The notes beneath the pieces were generated by a model. The model was not told the origin of the DNA and ran no database searches. It saw nothing but the letters and a program-made list of their open reading frames with translations. From contig JASAMV010002190.1 in assembly GCA_030248065.1 (NCBI GenBank), positions 1 to 64,000 of the forward strand: DNA of 64,000 bases. Direction: 5' to 3'. Shown here in pieces: positions 10,366 to 22,100 of this stretch (within the stretch, counting starts at the first letter, position 1; the number at the start of each line of letters is the position of its first letter). A program made the translations under genes and the position numbers. The DNA comes from Rhynchonema sp. JSB1_4 (taxonomy: Eukaryota; Nematoda; Chromadorea; Monhysterida; Xyalidae).

Positions 10366-11064
10366 TGTCACAGATGTGACAGTCCCCTTCATTCGGTCGT
10401 GCACCTGGTCCTATGATACGGTCCCTATGGCACCTGTCACCGGACCCATCAAAGTGTGCGTGGGCCCCGAACGGCGTTTGAGTGACTAGGCGTGGGCTTC
10501 GCGAGAGGCAGCGAACGCAAAGACGTCATGCACCCGGCGTTTGAGTGACAGGGCGTGGGCCCCGCGTGAGCTGCCATGACTGTAAACAACTCTCATGCAA
10601 TTTTTGGGCTATTGTGATATTGATATTGAAAAAAGTAGTAGTACCCAACTTTTAAAGTTTCCGACCTTAAAGCTGTTTTGATCCTCCACCTCTGACCTTT
10701 TAATCGTGATGCTATTTTGAGATTGTTGTTTATCTCACTTAAAGTTCAGATCTTGAGTATTTAAAGGACTCTTTTGTACTTTTGTGGCTCATTCCAATTT
10801 TGGGGCTTGACTCGTTTTATAATTGTTTTGACTTTGATTTGAACCATTTCTCATTTGGTGATTCACACAGATTTTGGCGCTTTGACAAACTTTTGGAACC
10901 AGATTGAAAATAAAAGTGACACACAGAGATTTGGGGTGACTTTGTCCTTTGTGCTAGGAAAACGAAGCTTTCAGAAGAAAAACATTAGACATAATAAAAA
11001 GATCACACGGTCGATCCGGTGCAATCGACCAGCCCAGCAACACGCAATTCCGCTCGCGCTGACA
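10366..11064 (+). repeat. 5' LTR of the giant element
   Basis: 699 bp with TGTCA...TGACA ends. U3 contains two copies of a GTTTGAGTGAC..GGCGTGGGC motif. A TATA-like TATTTAAA lies at 10758-10765 and a polyadenylation signal AATAAA at 10909-10914, giving a plausible short R. The sequence just inside the LTR begins TGG, as a primer-binding site usually does, but I could not match it to a tRNA 3' end. Confidence 0.9.
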
Positions 11065-11198
11065 TGGCCGCATCGAACGACAGCAACTAAGGTCGGTTAC
11101 ACTTTCTTTTATATTGTTTCGCATGGGTATTATTATCTGGTTTATTGTATTACTGTGAATTTTTGTCATTGAAACTTTTGGATTTTGCGCCAAAAATC

Positions 11199-11495
11199 AT
11201 GGCCCTTCGCGAAAACTCGGCACATTCTAGAAATTCTGCGCCTGCATTAGATGTAAATTCGAATCCACCGAATACAGCCATTTGTACTTGCAACTCGGGT
11301 GACTGTCTAACTTGTTTATTCAACGGAATGAGCATAGCTCTAGGAGACATGACATTTAGATTGGACGAAATGAAATGGTTCATGGATGAGATAAGTAATA
11401 AGATTAATGAGAAACCAGATCAGATGTTACAAGTAACAATACACGCGAACTCACAAAATACAAACACAGATAATGTTTCACATGCAAGTGTATAA
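11199..11495 (+). CDS. small leader ORF (98 aa) before Gag
   Basis: This ATG-initiated frame lies between the 5' LTR and Gag and stops 17 bp before the Gag ATG. It has a short cysteine cluster (CTCNSGDCLTC) followed by an amphipathic helical stretch (MTFRLDEMKWFMDEISNKIN). I recognise no family. It could be an accessory protein, an N-terminal Gag piece in another frame, or a regulatory upstream ORF. Confidence 0.45.
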   Translation: MALRENSAHSRNSAPALDVNSNPPNTAICTCNSGDCLTCLFNGMSIALGDMTFRLDEMKWFMDEISNKINEKPDQMLQVTIHANSQNTNTDNVSHASV

Positions 11496-11512
11496 TTCGA
11501 GTTTAAAAATTC

Positions 11513-14500
11513 ATGACAGCGAAAGGTCCATTACCTATTGAAGACGATATTAGCGACTTAGCCCTTTCGGGAACAGTAACAGAAAGGCACTTTAGATACA
11601 TAGTACGCGAATTAAGGAAACACATTGTTGAACACGCTCAGAATCATAAACAGATTTTGGAAAATCAAACTGAAACAGTAAATACAATAAATAATTCAAT
11701 GGCAGACAAAGTAGCGAGCCCATTCAATACAGTGATGGAGTTACCAGTGTTCAGAGGATCTACCGACGAAGATTTCGATTCTTTCTTTAGTCTTTATCAA
11801 GTCATTAGTGCCGCACAGGAGCACGATGATGCCAAAAAACTAAAAACCTTTCCAAGCTACCTACGGGACCAGGCTTTGGTTGTGTATGGGAAGATCCCCT
11901 ATGACGAGAGGAGAACCTTTACGGAATTGATTGAGAGTTTCCGAAAAAAACTAAGGGACCCATACAGCCATCGCAGCAAACAAATTATTTTGGAGAATAG
12001 ACGGCAACGGCCGGATGAAACCGTCGAGTCCTTTGCGAATGAACTGCAACGTCTAGTTAAAGCAGCCTACCCTTCGTCTTCCCCAGGTATTATTAAAGAT
12101 TTGCTTTTGTCAAACTTTTTGAATAAACTCCGAAACGATATTTCGTTCCACGTTTCTGTCCAAAACCCAATCAGCTTTGAGGCAGCTTTAGATCTAGCCC
12201 GATTGATAGAAAGCCAACTTCTATTGGGAAAAATCCGCCCCTACTCCAATGCCTCTGTGAATTATTTGATGGGACCCTCTGAAACCGCGGATAAGGCTAA
12301 AGAGGACCGTCTCTTGGACATCGAACGTACACTAAAGGATTTAGTGCAGAATTTGAGCAGGAAGGAAACATTATTGGTTACCAATCGACCATTTTCTCGG
12401 GACAGATATGGCTTATGCAGACGTTGCCAAAAGCCGGGCCATTTTGCTAAGGAGTGCCCAGAGGCCGGTTATACGGTGCCATCCTTTCAGACACCCAGGT
12501 CGAACACCCAATATCGGCCCCAAAATTTTCAACCACGCTTTAATAACCCAAGCCCACGAGGGACGGGATCGTATAATCAACCCACACAGGGGTTCAGACG
12601 AAACCCCTGGCCACAGAGATCACAGTGGAGACCACAAAACGTATACCAACCCAACAGACCTCCTATGCGTAACGCAACAAATTATAACGCACAGTGGCAC
12701 CCGCAACGGACTTGGTCATTCGGTGATAGGCGTACGATGCCCACACAAACAGCAAACCCCAGATCAACGCCAAACCAAGGATTCAGAAACACTTACACAG
12801 GCTCACAGCAGACTAGACAATGGAATGGCAACACAACCAACTTCGTATGCACTGAGCCGCAACCTTCACAGACTTTGCACACAGATCAATCCGACTTAAG
12901 CAACATTGAAAAAGAAAATCTGGCGCTTCGTCATCAAAATGATGAATTACTGGGCAGAATCGCAAACGTGCGTGTCATACATGCCATCTCGGAGAATAAA
13001 GAAGGAGAGTCGCTGGACCCTCCAGATGTCGGTCTCGATCTGACCCCTACTTGGTTCGATGAACCACCATCAGTACTCGAGGCGGGGGTCGACACCGCCC
13101 CGACTCAAGGTGAACTAGAGGCAATTTTAAAATCAGATGACATTGAACCCTTGAACAAGCGCACACTCAAAAGAATAAAATCACGCGTTTTCACGAACAA
13201 GTTAGTCCGTGTTATCACACCAATTAAGAAGCCAAGGGTAAGGGTATCCGGGAAAAGGAAATATCCCCTCGTTGATATAGGTGTGTCGAAATACACATTC
13301 CCAGGATCACAAAATAGAAAACCACAAGAGCCTACCGTTGGAAACTACCCCACCAAGCCACAACAAACTATCAATGGTTTACTCATACTTTTTGGAATTA
13401 CAACCGTCAGACAGATAGTAATCCTCACATTTCTTACTTTAGCTGCCCAGTTTGTGTTTGCTTCAAGTTTGGGACACGGCCCGAGTCACTTCATGCTGCC
13501 ACAGCCTTTGTTATGCGATATGAATGGGAATAAGCTGTATTATAACTTACCCAATCACCAGATACAATGTCCAAATGAAACAGCAAAGCTTAATGATACC
13601 AATTCACCTAAACAATACATGTTGTATCGGAAGAACCTTATCAAGTATCACGCCAGAGCTTACTTCTGCCGCATAGTTCGTATCGAGGAGAGTGTAAAAA
13701 CTTGGTTCCTTGCTTGGCATCACACTAAAATACGAAAAGAAGTCTCGATACCCGTGACCCGTCAAGATTGTTTAAGGATGATCAAAGATCACACTTGTGA
13801 TCATGGGCCTATGGCTGCTTTTGGGACCCTGGTACGCACTGATAACGAATTGAAGTATGAACTGCCGGACTTCTTTTCGTGTTGCCGATTTTACACCTAT
13901 ACGGTGACCAATTGCTTTCTTCAGCAGTCTGCTCTCATGAAGCAACATGGTCACCCAATGCAAAGTAATGCAGGGGACGTTAGCCATTGCAACTACTTTA
14001 ATGGTCAGTGTTTAGTAGACAAAGGCATGCTTATTTGGCACCCCCAGAACTCCCCTCATTGTGACTACATTCCTTATAGAGCATATACAGGCACCCAAAC
14101 TGGAGATGCATTTCTTAGCGACAGCGGAGAAATCGCCTTATCATTTAAGAATATTACTGTGGTGCCTGATTGCCCAGAAAACGATGTACGGGTCACCCTT
14201 ACGGTGACCGACCAATCCATACCAGTTCGTGAAATGCCACACCCGGTCTTAATTACAACCGAAAACGGCCATAGACATAAAAGACAGTCACAATACAGAC
14301 ACAATCAAGATTATTATGACGATGAGAAACCCAATACGGAGGATGAAGTTGAGATTGTGACGGGTCCGCTTTTAGCGAGTCAGCTCCAGGCCATTGAACT
14401 GAACATGAACGCAAAACTAAATCATTTATTTCACTTCCAATTTCATTCTTCATGTAATATGTTGAGACATGCTCTACGTCTAGCGACACTTAGTCTGACC

Positions 14501-17500
14501 ACGGTTCCATCCCAGACCGCCAGATATTATTTAGATCAACGAAACATCTACGCACGCACTGTTGGCCAATCGCTCTTGGTACAACCTTGTCAAGAATTAC
14601 ACCCAAGCCAATATAAGTTTCTTCCCATGACGGAGTGTAAAGCTTTTATTCCCATAAACATAACCTTAGCTGGTACTTCATTTCGGGCTTATTTAAACCC
14701 TACAGACAACGTCATCCACAAACACACCAGGGAAATGGACTGCCGATACGTTGAAAGGATCCCATTGAGCCTGAACGGCACAATTCACACTTATTATGCT
14801 AAATCTGGCACGGTTCTCACAGAAAAACTTCATGATTTGCCGAGCCCTCATATGCCACTGCCAACTTCCCCTTTAGATGTCCAACTTGCCACAAACATCC
14901 ATCACAGTATGCACATGTACTCCTTATTTGAACTACAAGCACCCGTGTTGTCGAGCAACGAGTTCTTTTCTGCAATTGATCAAAGACATCTGATTACACA
15001 GTTCGTAGAACAAAAACCTATCTCGGAACAAACTCCGACACACACAGATTTCTCGACCTTTTCGACAACTCATAATATTCTTCATGCTATTACCTTACCT
15101 TTATTTCGAATTGATTGGCTGAAAGTATGGCTGGTTGCTTGTGCTGTCGTTGTCACCTTTGACGTTCTTAAACCACTGTTTTGGGCCACTTTATCTCTTT
15201 ATGTCGGAAACTGGTGGCAACATATTGGCCAAACCACAACTCAGACATGGGAACGCAATAGAACTTACTTGGAACCCCATATTTCCCGAATGCGTTCTTG
15301 GTGGCAAGGAACAGCACCACCGGAGGTAGACTTGTCCGAACTTCCAACAGTTGAACAAGTTAGAATGAGTGACTTAGACCCTTCGAAGACTACTTTTTAT
15401 TTGGGTCATAGTGAACCTGTTTTGGCCTGTTACACGAACAACTTACGGCCAGCCGAAACATTAGTCTACTTGAACCAGCAAAGAGTTAGCCTTACTATTG
15501 ATAGCGGCAGTTCTATCTCCATTTTAGCTCGTCGTATTGCGCATGTTCTCAAGTGTTTCGACTTTGAACCAACCCTGGTTAAGACAGCAATCAGTGCAAG
15601 CGGTCACAAGCTACACATTTTGGGAGACATTGAATTGAACCTACAATTCGGCTCTGAGAAACCAATGTTGACACGGTTCAGCGTAGTTGATGACAAATCA
15701 TGCTCTGAGTTCGACGGTTTGCTAGGATTGAACGTCCTTAAGCACCTCCATTTGAATATGGACTTTAAGAAAGGCATTGTAATTGTGAATGGAGAAACCC
15801 TTCCATTAGGAACACCTACGCTAATGTCGGATATTCCCGTTTTCGTTCCAACAGACTGCGAGATACCAGCGCGTACCGAAACCATACTTTTTGTGTCTGT
15901 TAAAGATTATGTTAACAAAAGAGGCATAAACTTATACGTCCAACCAATTGATAAGGCTGCTGATATGGGAATTTTAGTCGGGCACTCTCTTGCCTCGGGA
16001 GAGCAGAAAGATTTGTTGCCCATCAGGATTGTAAATCTTAATCCACATAATATCACCCTGAGGAAGAACACTACCATTGCTTTTGTAACCGAAACAAAGC
16101 AACCAGAAAGCTTGGACTTTGAGGATCAAATTGAATCTTGGCTGGAGGACTCCCCTGCCCCTGACATAGAATATTATGACAACGATTTTAAGAAAAAGGT
16201 TCAGTCATGCGACTGTAATGAAGACGAGAAGATTCTCCTTTTAGAACTATTGGAGGAGTTCGCAGATATCTTCAGCAAACATCAGTATGATTGTTCGAGC
16301 GGAATTCCCGGATATCAACACGTGATTAAGCTGAAAAATGCCGACCAGAAACCAATCAATGTCCGACCCTACAGAGTTAGTATAGCTGACCGGAAGGATC
16401 TCGCAAAAACGCTATTTTCGATGGAAAAGGCGGGCATTATAGCTAAATCACAGTCGCCATGGTCCTCACCTACAATTTTATTGCGACAACGAAATGGGAC
16501 AAAGCTACGCTTTGTATCGGACTTTCGTCAATTGAATTCTGCTAGTTGCCCTCCTGCAGCCATAACACTACCCCTATTAGATGAGATCATTTCACAGTTA
16601 AGCAAAGCCAACTTCTTTACCGTAGTTGACTTAAATTCTTCATTTTTTCACGTTAAACTCTCACCAGAATCTGCTGAATTGACTGCCTTCAATACAATAT
16701 TCGGTCATTATCAGTACCAGAGGCTTCCTTTAGGGTTAGCTTCCAGTGTCCAAAGTCTGTGCCGCATCATGGCCGACACATTATCTGATCTCCCCCACAT
16801 AGTTTACTATGTGGATGACATTGCTATTCCGTCTGACACAGTGGAAAAGAATATCGAACTAATGCGAGAAGTGTTTTCTAGGTTTCGAAAAAACAATATC
16901 CGTATCAAACTATCCAAGCTCGCTCTGATGAAACGGGAATGCATTTTTCTTGGTTACAAATTCAAAAACGGCACTATATCCATGACGTCAGATCACATTG
17001 AGCCAATTCGGAATTTCAAGATTCCCAGAACTCCCACTGAGGTGCGAAGATTTGTGCACACCTGTTCCTACTTCAAACGGATGGTGAAGAACTTTAGCGC
17101 TCTAGCTGCACCACTTTATGAACTTTGCAGTTCTAAGGTTACAAAAATCGAGTGGCAACCAAAACACCAAATCGCGTTTGAAACGCTTAAAGAAAAGCTT
17201 TGTGACCCGGAAACAGTTTGTGTATTGCCAGATTTTGATAGATTGTTTGAAGTACAGACTGACAGTTCTAATTATGCAATAGGAGCTGTCCTTATACAGC
17301 GCTACGACAACATTCCCCGTGCGGTGGGTTATTTTTCAGCATGTCTGAATAAGAGTCAGAAACGCTGGAATGTTCATGAAAAAGAGACATATGCAGTTGT
17401 AGCGGCAGTCCAACACTGGCGCTCATATTTACAGGGACGCCATTTCGAACTAAAATCTGACAACAAGAGTGTAGTAGGCATATTAAAATCGCGTTTGGTC

Positions 17501-19156
17501 GACGTCAGTGACCGTGTAGCCAGGTGGTGCATGTTTCTATCAAGTTTCGACTTCGACATCAAATATGTACCGTCAAAAAACAATGCGGTTGCTGACTGTC
17601 TATCCAGAGTGTGTGGTGAAGAGTCTGATCATACCGAGAATGGAATAGACACGACACATCATGTTCGTCAGATATCACAAGCTGAAAGGAAAAATCAACA
17701 TTATGATGTCCGAGAAGAGCAATTAAAAGACCCCTCGTGTAAAAAGCTAATCCGCTACCTGGAAACACCTGAATCCGAACGAACGCTCACGGATTCTGTA
17801 ATGATAGAAAGATCAAAAAACTACTATGTAGAGGATGGTTTTTTATTCTTCAAGCCTGAAGATAAATTTCACCGTTTTAGCACTTACGGCAGGCTTGTCG
17901 TGCCAGAACAACTACGGCCCAAAGTGATGTTTGAATATCACAATAATGTACGGTTTGGTGCCAATCATGTATCGCATAGAAAGATGTACGACAGAATAGC
18001 ACATACATTTTACTGGCCGAACTTAGGTCTGGACACACAAAAATGGTGCATGGCATGTGATGTTTGCCAAAGAGTTAAAAATCGCCCGCAATCTTTACGC
18101 TACCCTCAATTATTACCTGAGGTCTCTGACTGTTTCGATACCCTTTACATCGACATCTATGGACCATTGACTCCGAAGGCACCTACTGGGGAGGCTTATA
18201 TCCTTTCTGCCATTTGTGCACGCAGCCGCTACCCCTTTGCCATACCACTTCACACCCCAAATTCAGAAGACGTCATTCGAAAATTGATCAACGACATTTT
18301 TTGCCAGTTCGGTTTCCCATCCCGCTTGATTTCTGATCGTGCGAAAATTTTTCTGAGCGCTGAGTTTCAACAGTTTTGCGACCAATTCTCAATTAGACAT
18401 GAATGTTGTTCCCCTTACCACCACTCAGGCCTTTTGGTGGAACGTTTTTTCGGGTTTTTGGGACCCGTGTTGGCAGCCTCAGTCACTGAGGGCTTCGACT
18501 GGATACAATGCCTACCCATGATTTTGTATGGATATCGAACAACACGTCATTCGGGAGCATTATTCTCCAGTATGCAACTTCTGTTCGGAAGGAAATGCAG
18601 GCTCTCACCAACATTCGATGGAAAATTGGTAGCAACTAAGCAAATAAGCTATGATGATGATCAGTCATTCATGTCAGCCTTTATCCCGCATCTTCAGAAG
18701 GCTTGGACATCAAGTATGGAAAATTTGGAAATTAGCGCTGAAAGAACAAAGGAAATTAAAGACCGCCAGAGTTTTGATTGGCCATTTCGCGAAAATGACG
18801 ATGTTTACATTAGGGTGGAAAAGTTCGCTAAAGGCCGAAGCAAAAAACTTTCGTGCCGCTACGTCCCAGGGAAAATTGTAGCACTCTCATTCCCAGATGT
18901 ACTCGTGGCCACACGAAACGAGACAGGAGCCATCACCCGGCCACGGTGGCTTCATAGCTCTCTCATTAAACCGGCAAATGCCATAGTAAACCGTTGGCAA
19001 TCACGAGCACAGAAAGCCAATCAACTCATGAAACACATAATAATGCCACAATACGTGGACTACAGACACATACCGACTGATTCCCCCAACACAAACACGC
19101 AAATTCCCGAAATACACTTAAACGATGCACCACTGGACACGAATTCATCTAAATGA
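11513..19156 (+). CDS. Gag-(Env-like)-Pol polyprotein, 2547 aa
   Basis: One uninterrupted frame in Ty3/gypsy Pol order with an insertion. Gag capsid-like region at ~85-240; CCHC zinc knuckle at 302-315 (C-X2-C-X4-H-X4-C). A membrane-protein-like segment occupies ~620-1236 (separate entry). The aspartic protease has IDSGSS with D1330. RT spans ~1610-1850 with YVDD at 1766-1769. RNase H starts near TDSS (~1916). Integrase has an HHCC finger at ~2152-2190, then catalytic D ~2213, D2275 and E2310. A basic C-terminal domain ends the protein. Some usual RT/IN flanking residues differ (LGLASSVQSL; YHHSGLLVERF), but the catalytic residues remain. Reverse transcriptase and integrase copy the element and insert it into host DNA. 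The start is the first ATG of the frame. Confidence 0.88.
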   Translation: MTAKGPLPIEDDISDLALSGTVTERHFRYIVRELRKHIVEHAQNHKQILENQTETVNTINNSMADKVASPFNTVMELPVFRGSTDEDFDSFFSLYQVISAAQEHDDAKKLKTFPSYLRDQALVVYGKIPYDERRTFTELIESFRKKLRDPYSHRSKQIILENRRQRPDETVESFANELQRLVKAAYPSSSPGIIKDLLLSNFLNKLRNDISFHVSVQNPISFEAALDLARLIESQLLLGKIRPYSNASVNYLMGPSETADKAKEDRLLDIERTLKDLVQNLSRKETLLVTNRPFSRDRYGLCRRCQKPGHFAKECPEAGYTVPSFQTPRSNTQYRPQNFQPRFNNPSPRGTGSYNQPTQGFRRNPWPQRSQWRPQNVYQPNRPPMRNATNYNAQWHPQRTWSFGDRRTMPTQTANPRSTPNQGFRNTYTGSQQTRQWNGNTTNFVCTEPQPSQTLHTDQSDLSNIEKENLALRHQNDELLGRIANVRVIHAISENKEGESLDPPDVGLDLTPTWFDEPPSVLEAGVDTAPTQGELEAILKSDDIEPLNKRTLKRIKSRVFTNKLVRVITPIKKPRVRVSGKRKYPLVDIGVSKYTFPGSQNRKPQEPTVGNYPTKPQQTINGLLILFGITTVRQIVILTFLTLAAQFVFASSLGHGPSHFMLPQPLLCDMNGNKLYYNLPNHQIQCPNETAKLNDTNSPKQYMLYRKNLIKYHARAYFCRIVRIEESVKTWFLAWHHTKIRKEVSIPVTRQDCLRMIKDHTCDHGPMAAFGTLVRTDNELKYELPDFFSCCRFYTYTVTNCFLQQSALMKQHGHPMQSNAGDVSHCNYFNGQCLVDKGMLIWHPQNSPHCDYIPYRAYTGTQTGDAFLSDSGEIALSFKNITVVPDCPENDVRVTLTVTDQSIPVREMPHPVLITTENGHRHKRQSQYRHNQDYYDDEKPNTEDEVEIVTGPLLASQLQAIELNMNAKLNHLFHFQFHSSCNMLRHALRLATLSLTTVPSQTARYYLDQRNIYARTVGQSLLVQPCQELHPSQYKFLPMTECKAFIPINITLAGTSFRAYLNPTDNVIHKHTREMDCRYVERIPLSLNGTIHTYYAKSGTVLTEKLHDLPSPHMPLPTSPLDVQLATNIHHSMHMYSLFELQAPVLSSNEFFSAIDQRHLITQFVEQKPISEQTPTHTDFSTFSTTHNILHAITLPLFRIDWLKVWLVACAVVVTFDVLKPLFWATLSLYVGNWWQHIGQTTTQTWERNRTYLEPHISRMRSWWQGTAPPEVDLSELPTVEQVRMSDLDPSKTTFYLGHSEPVLACYTNNLRPAETLVYLNQQRVSLTIDSGSSISILARRIAHVLKCFDFEPTLVKTAISASGHKLHILGDIELNLQFGSEKPMLTRFSVVDDKSCSEFDGLLGLNVLKHLHLNMDFKKGIVIVNGETLPLGTPTLMSDIPVFVPTDCEIPARTETILFVSVKDYVNKRGINLYVQPIDKAADMGILVGHSLASGEQKDLLPIRIVNLNPHNITLRKNTTIAFVTETKQPESLDFEDQIESWLEDSPAPDIEYYDNDFKKKVQSCDCNEDEKILLLELLEEFADIFSKHQYDCSSGIPGYQHVIKLKNADQKPINVRPYRVSIADRKDLAKTLFSMEKAGIIAKSQSPWSSPTILLRQRNGTKLRFVSDFRQLNSASCPPAAITLPLLDEIISQLSKANFFTVVDLNSSFFHVKLSPESAELTAFNTIFGHYQYQRLPLGLASSVQSLCRIMADTLSDLPHIVYYVDDIAIPSDTVEKNIELMREVFSRFRKNNIRIKLSKLALMKRECIFLGYKFKNGTISMTSDHIEPIRNFKIPRTPTEVRRFVHTCSYFKRMVKNFSALAAPLYELCSSKVTKIEWQPKHQIAFETLKEKLCDPETVCVLPDFDRLFEVQTDSSNYAIGAVLIQRYDNIPRAVGYFSACLNKSQKRWNVHEKETYAVVAAVQHWRSYLQGRHFELKSDNKSVVGILKSRLVDVSDRVARWCMFLSSFDFDIKYVPSKNNAVADCLSRVCGEESDHTENGIDTTHHVRQISQAERKNQHYDVREEQLKDPSCKKLIRYLETPESERTLTDSVMIERSKNYYVEDGFLFFKPEDKFHRFSTYGRLVVPEQLRPKVMFEYHNNVRFGANHVSHRKMYDRIAHTFYWPNLGLDTQKWCMACDVCQRVKNRPQSLRYPQLLPEVSDCFDTLYIDIYGPLTPKAPTGEAYILSAICARSRYPFAIPLHTPNSEDVIRKLINDIFCQFGFPSRLISDRAKIFLSAEFQQFCDQFSIRHECCSPYHHSGLLVERFFGFLGPVLAASVTEGFDWIQCLPMILYGYRTTRHSGALFSSMQLLFGRKCRLSPTFDGKLVATKQISYDDDQSFMSAFIPHLQKAWTSSMENLEISAERTKEIKDRQSFDWPFRENDDVYIRVEKFAKGRSKKLSCRYVPGKIVALSFPDVLVATRNETGAITRPRWLHSSLIKPANAIVNRWQSRAQKANQLMKHIIMPQYVDYRHIPTDSPNTNTQIPEIHLNDAPLDTNSSK
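13370..15220 (+). other. envelope-glycoprotein-like segment inside the polyprotein
   Basis: Residues ~620-652 are strongly hydrophobic (VILTFLTLAAQFVFASS) and resemble a signal peptide or signal anchor. A ~530-residue Cys-rich ectodomain-like region follows, with several N-X-S/T sites, then a basic RHKRQ site at ~920-924 that resembles a furin cleavage site. A second Cys-containing block (SSCNMLRHALRLATL to EMDCRYV) follows. A C-terminal membrane segment lies at ~1203-1235 (VWLVACAVVVTFDVL...) with a short tail before the protease. This is class-I/III-glycoprotein-like topology. The block around ARYYLDQRNIYARTVGQSL faintly recalls negative-strand RNA virus (chuvirus-type) glycoproteins, but I cannot confirm homology. 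Its position between Gag and protease is atypical. Confidence 0.6.
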
Positions 19157-22100
19157 ACAGGGCGCGTTCTTCACTCCAGTTTGTAGTTCATATTATTATG
19201 TTGTCTGATTTTTCTTTTTTTTGTATTTTGTACTCGTGTTGCTTTAATTTAATGCTTATTCATACTTAGGCTTGCTTTGTTATTGTTACTCACCATGTTC
19301 CTTGTCATTTTGTCGATGTTCACGTCATTCACATTTGTTGATCTCATTTACTATGTGTAACCTAACCCAATAATTTAAGGCTTTGTTCCATTTATACATT
19401 TCATTCGGAGGCCAGCATTCTTATTCGCCCTATACATAGTCGCCAGGCTTCAAGTAATACACTGAATGCTCAGGATCGGGGCTCAGTTTCATTTCAATTG
19501 TTTTTATGTAAAACATAAGCATTCATAGTATTCTGTTGTTCGGTGCTTTGTTATGGGCGAGACTATTATACCCTTCATAATTAATATGAGTCTGCTACTC
19601 GGGGGTTATACCTGTGATACGACCCATTAAACTTACTTGGTTCTGATTTCATTCATGTTACAATCCCTCTAATCCTGCTGTAGTTTCATACTTTCGATAT
19701 TAAATTATCGAAAGTAAAAGCCCTTAATCGAATTTTGCTTAGGAAGAACACGCCCTGTTATACTCTTCATTCCTAACCTCATTCACAGTCCCACTCCAGT
19801 CCACCCTCAACAGCTCAAAGCACAATACGTTTTGGGCTCTGAAAAAATTAAAGGCAGAGCGCAACCCGTTCTGTGCTGGCTGTCAGACTTCCTTGGTAAG
19901 GTCACACTCCACTAGGGTCGGGATCCCATTCCAATGGGTTTACGCTTAAACATCACTTGGTCCTACTTTCTTACGCGCGGAGTAACACCATCACTGCGGG
20001 CTTGGGCTCGCTTCGGCACGAGAGTACTTATAAATAAAGATAAATCGCGGTCGCCTTGTCCCGCAATCAGCTGATCAAGTAACAACCATCTTTAAAAGTA
20101 CGGATTATATCTGCATATACATTCTGACCTACACAAAAACATAATTTAGTCGCACAATCACTTCACAACATGAACTTAATAAAAATAAAAACAAAAAGTT
20201 TTAACTTGTAAAAATCTATTTTGTAGTTATGGACAGCAGTTTGCCCCTGGCATTTTACATTTTTTTATGTGGTTTCAGTCATTGTGCGACCAGCATAAAT
20301 CATAACATAATAAAGGTAATGTGCAATAGGTCAGCGTCTGAGCCCGGTAGGATGCGGCTTCACATATCAAATTAAACGTGACCTACTTTTTGGACACATT
20401 TGTCTGGCCCTCGTTCTTGGGAACCTGGCTTCGAACTAACTCTCTCAGGCTTAGGCTCCAGCCGGGGCTGTGATATAGCTTACACAGCACTATCACTGGT
20501 GGAATCGGCAACACGATCCGCCGTAGGTTGCTGCATCCTAACGGGTACAGGCCGCGACAAATATATAAGAATGCGCACTAATCACAACCGTTGAAAGGAC
20601 TACTAACTGACGAGCCGATGTCACATCCAGTGCAGTCACGGGTATGTATGGGTATTACGGTACGTACGTCGGCGTTACAATATGCCAGTTGATCAGACCA
20701 ACAGGAACGTCGCGCGTCACTCGACTCTAGAATAAACAAAATTATCACAACACGCTACACCTGCTGTAACTTTTGATTGAGTGGCTCAGCTGGCCACGTT
20801 TATCTGTTGGTTTGAGACTGACTTTAAGGCACATGGGTCTTACTGGAGACGTGTGCGCTAGACAGTACCCATCTTTTTGTATCCCCTCGTTCTAAACCAA
20901 AACTCATGGAGAGCGAAATATTCAACTTACGCCTATCCTTTTGTACCACATTATTTTCATTCAATCACATCATTTTCCTTCATCCGGTAGAAGTTGACGC
21001 GAAACACTCGACCAGCACGGGGTTGTCGCGGTTGGCAAGGTGAAAAGGAAAAGGAAAGTTATATTTCATACAGGCATACACCCCACTCAGACGCAAATTG
21101 GTCATGAGATTTGTCACTAACAGTGACACTTGTTTCATGCACACTTTGCGTGTAATTTTCGGGTTTTGAAAATTTGCCCTTTGGGTATGTAAATATCACG
21201 ATGGCGCCTGCCCTTTACAAACATAAACTTGAGAGTAAAGATTCCTTTTCAACGAGTAAACAGACAAACTTACATACATCACCGTGACACACAATCGAGT
21301 TTAGCGTCTCCCCGTGGTCGCTCGCGATGAATTGTGGTCACAGAACGCATAACACCTACATTCAGATTCGAATTTTAGGACACAGTGTATTTTTGGTTTG
21401 TTTCTTTCAACGCAAATCGAACACACACTCAGCAGCTGTTTCTCAGTGCTGACGTGAAACATCAGCTCAAGCCCTTTCTATCAAATTTCAACTCGGCGCG
21501 TACCTTCCTCAGTCCACACTTCGAATTAAGCCAGGCCTGCGCCATTGAACGGCTATCGTTCCATATAAATTTCAAGTTCGCGGGTGCTATTCTTGCGCGT
21601 AGTAACATCACGCTGTAATATGCTGATGTTCGATTTATGCCCACGGGAAATAACGCATGATCAGTGCTCCATATCGGGGAACTGTTGAATAAAAATAGCT
21701 GAAAGCAACAAAATGTAATGATTAGCTGCATAATTTAAAGTTTGTAGAATAAAAATTTTTATGCATATCGAAGGTCCACGTCATTTTATTGGGCTTATTG
21801 TGCGAGTCCGCACGTTCTGTCGGTGCCAGCACATAGACCACACACTTTGTCCAGCTGGCGACCTACCCGTTACACAGCACAGGGTTTTAAACATCTGAAG
21901 TAAATTAGCTTTTATGCCTAATAAACTACGAGTGCATAAGTCACATTACAGTGATTATAAATTATTTTAAAGTGATTCCGCTTTAGTATTAGCCACAAAA
22001 ATTAGTGTTCTCTTTAGGAAGGCCTAAAGCACTCAAAAAGTCACTTATGACGTGTTTAGCACCAACACACGAACGCCACACAGGCATACAATCTCTGTGA

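Noticed and set aside
11065..11084. Primer-binding site of the giant element
   Set aside because: It begins TGG, but the complement does not have tRNA 3'-end spacing, so I do not call it.
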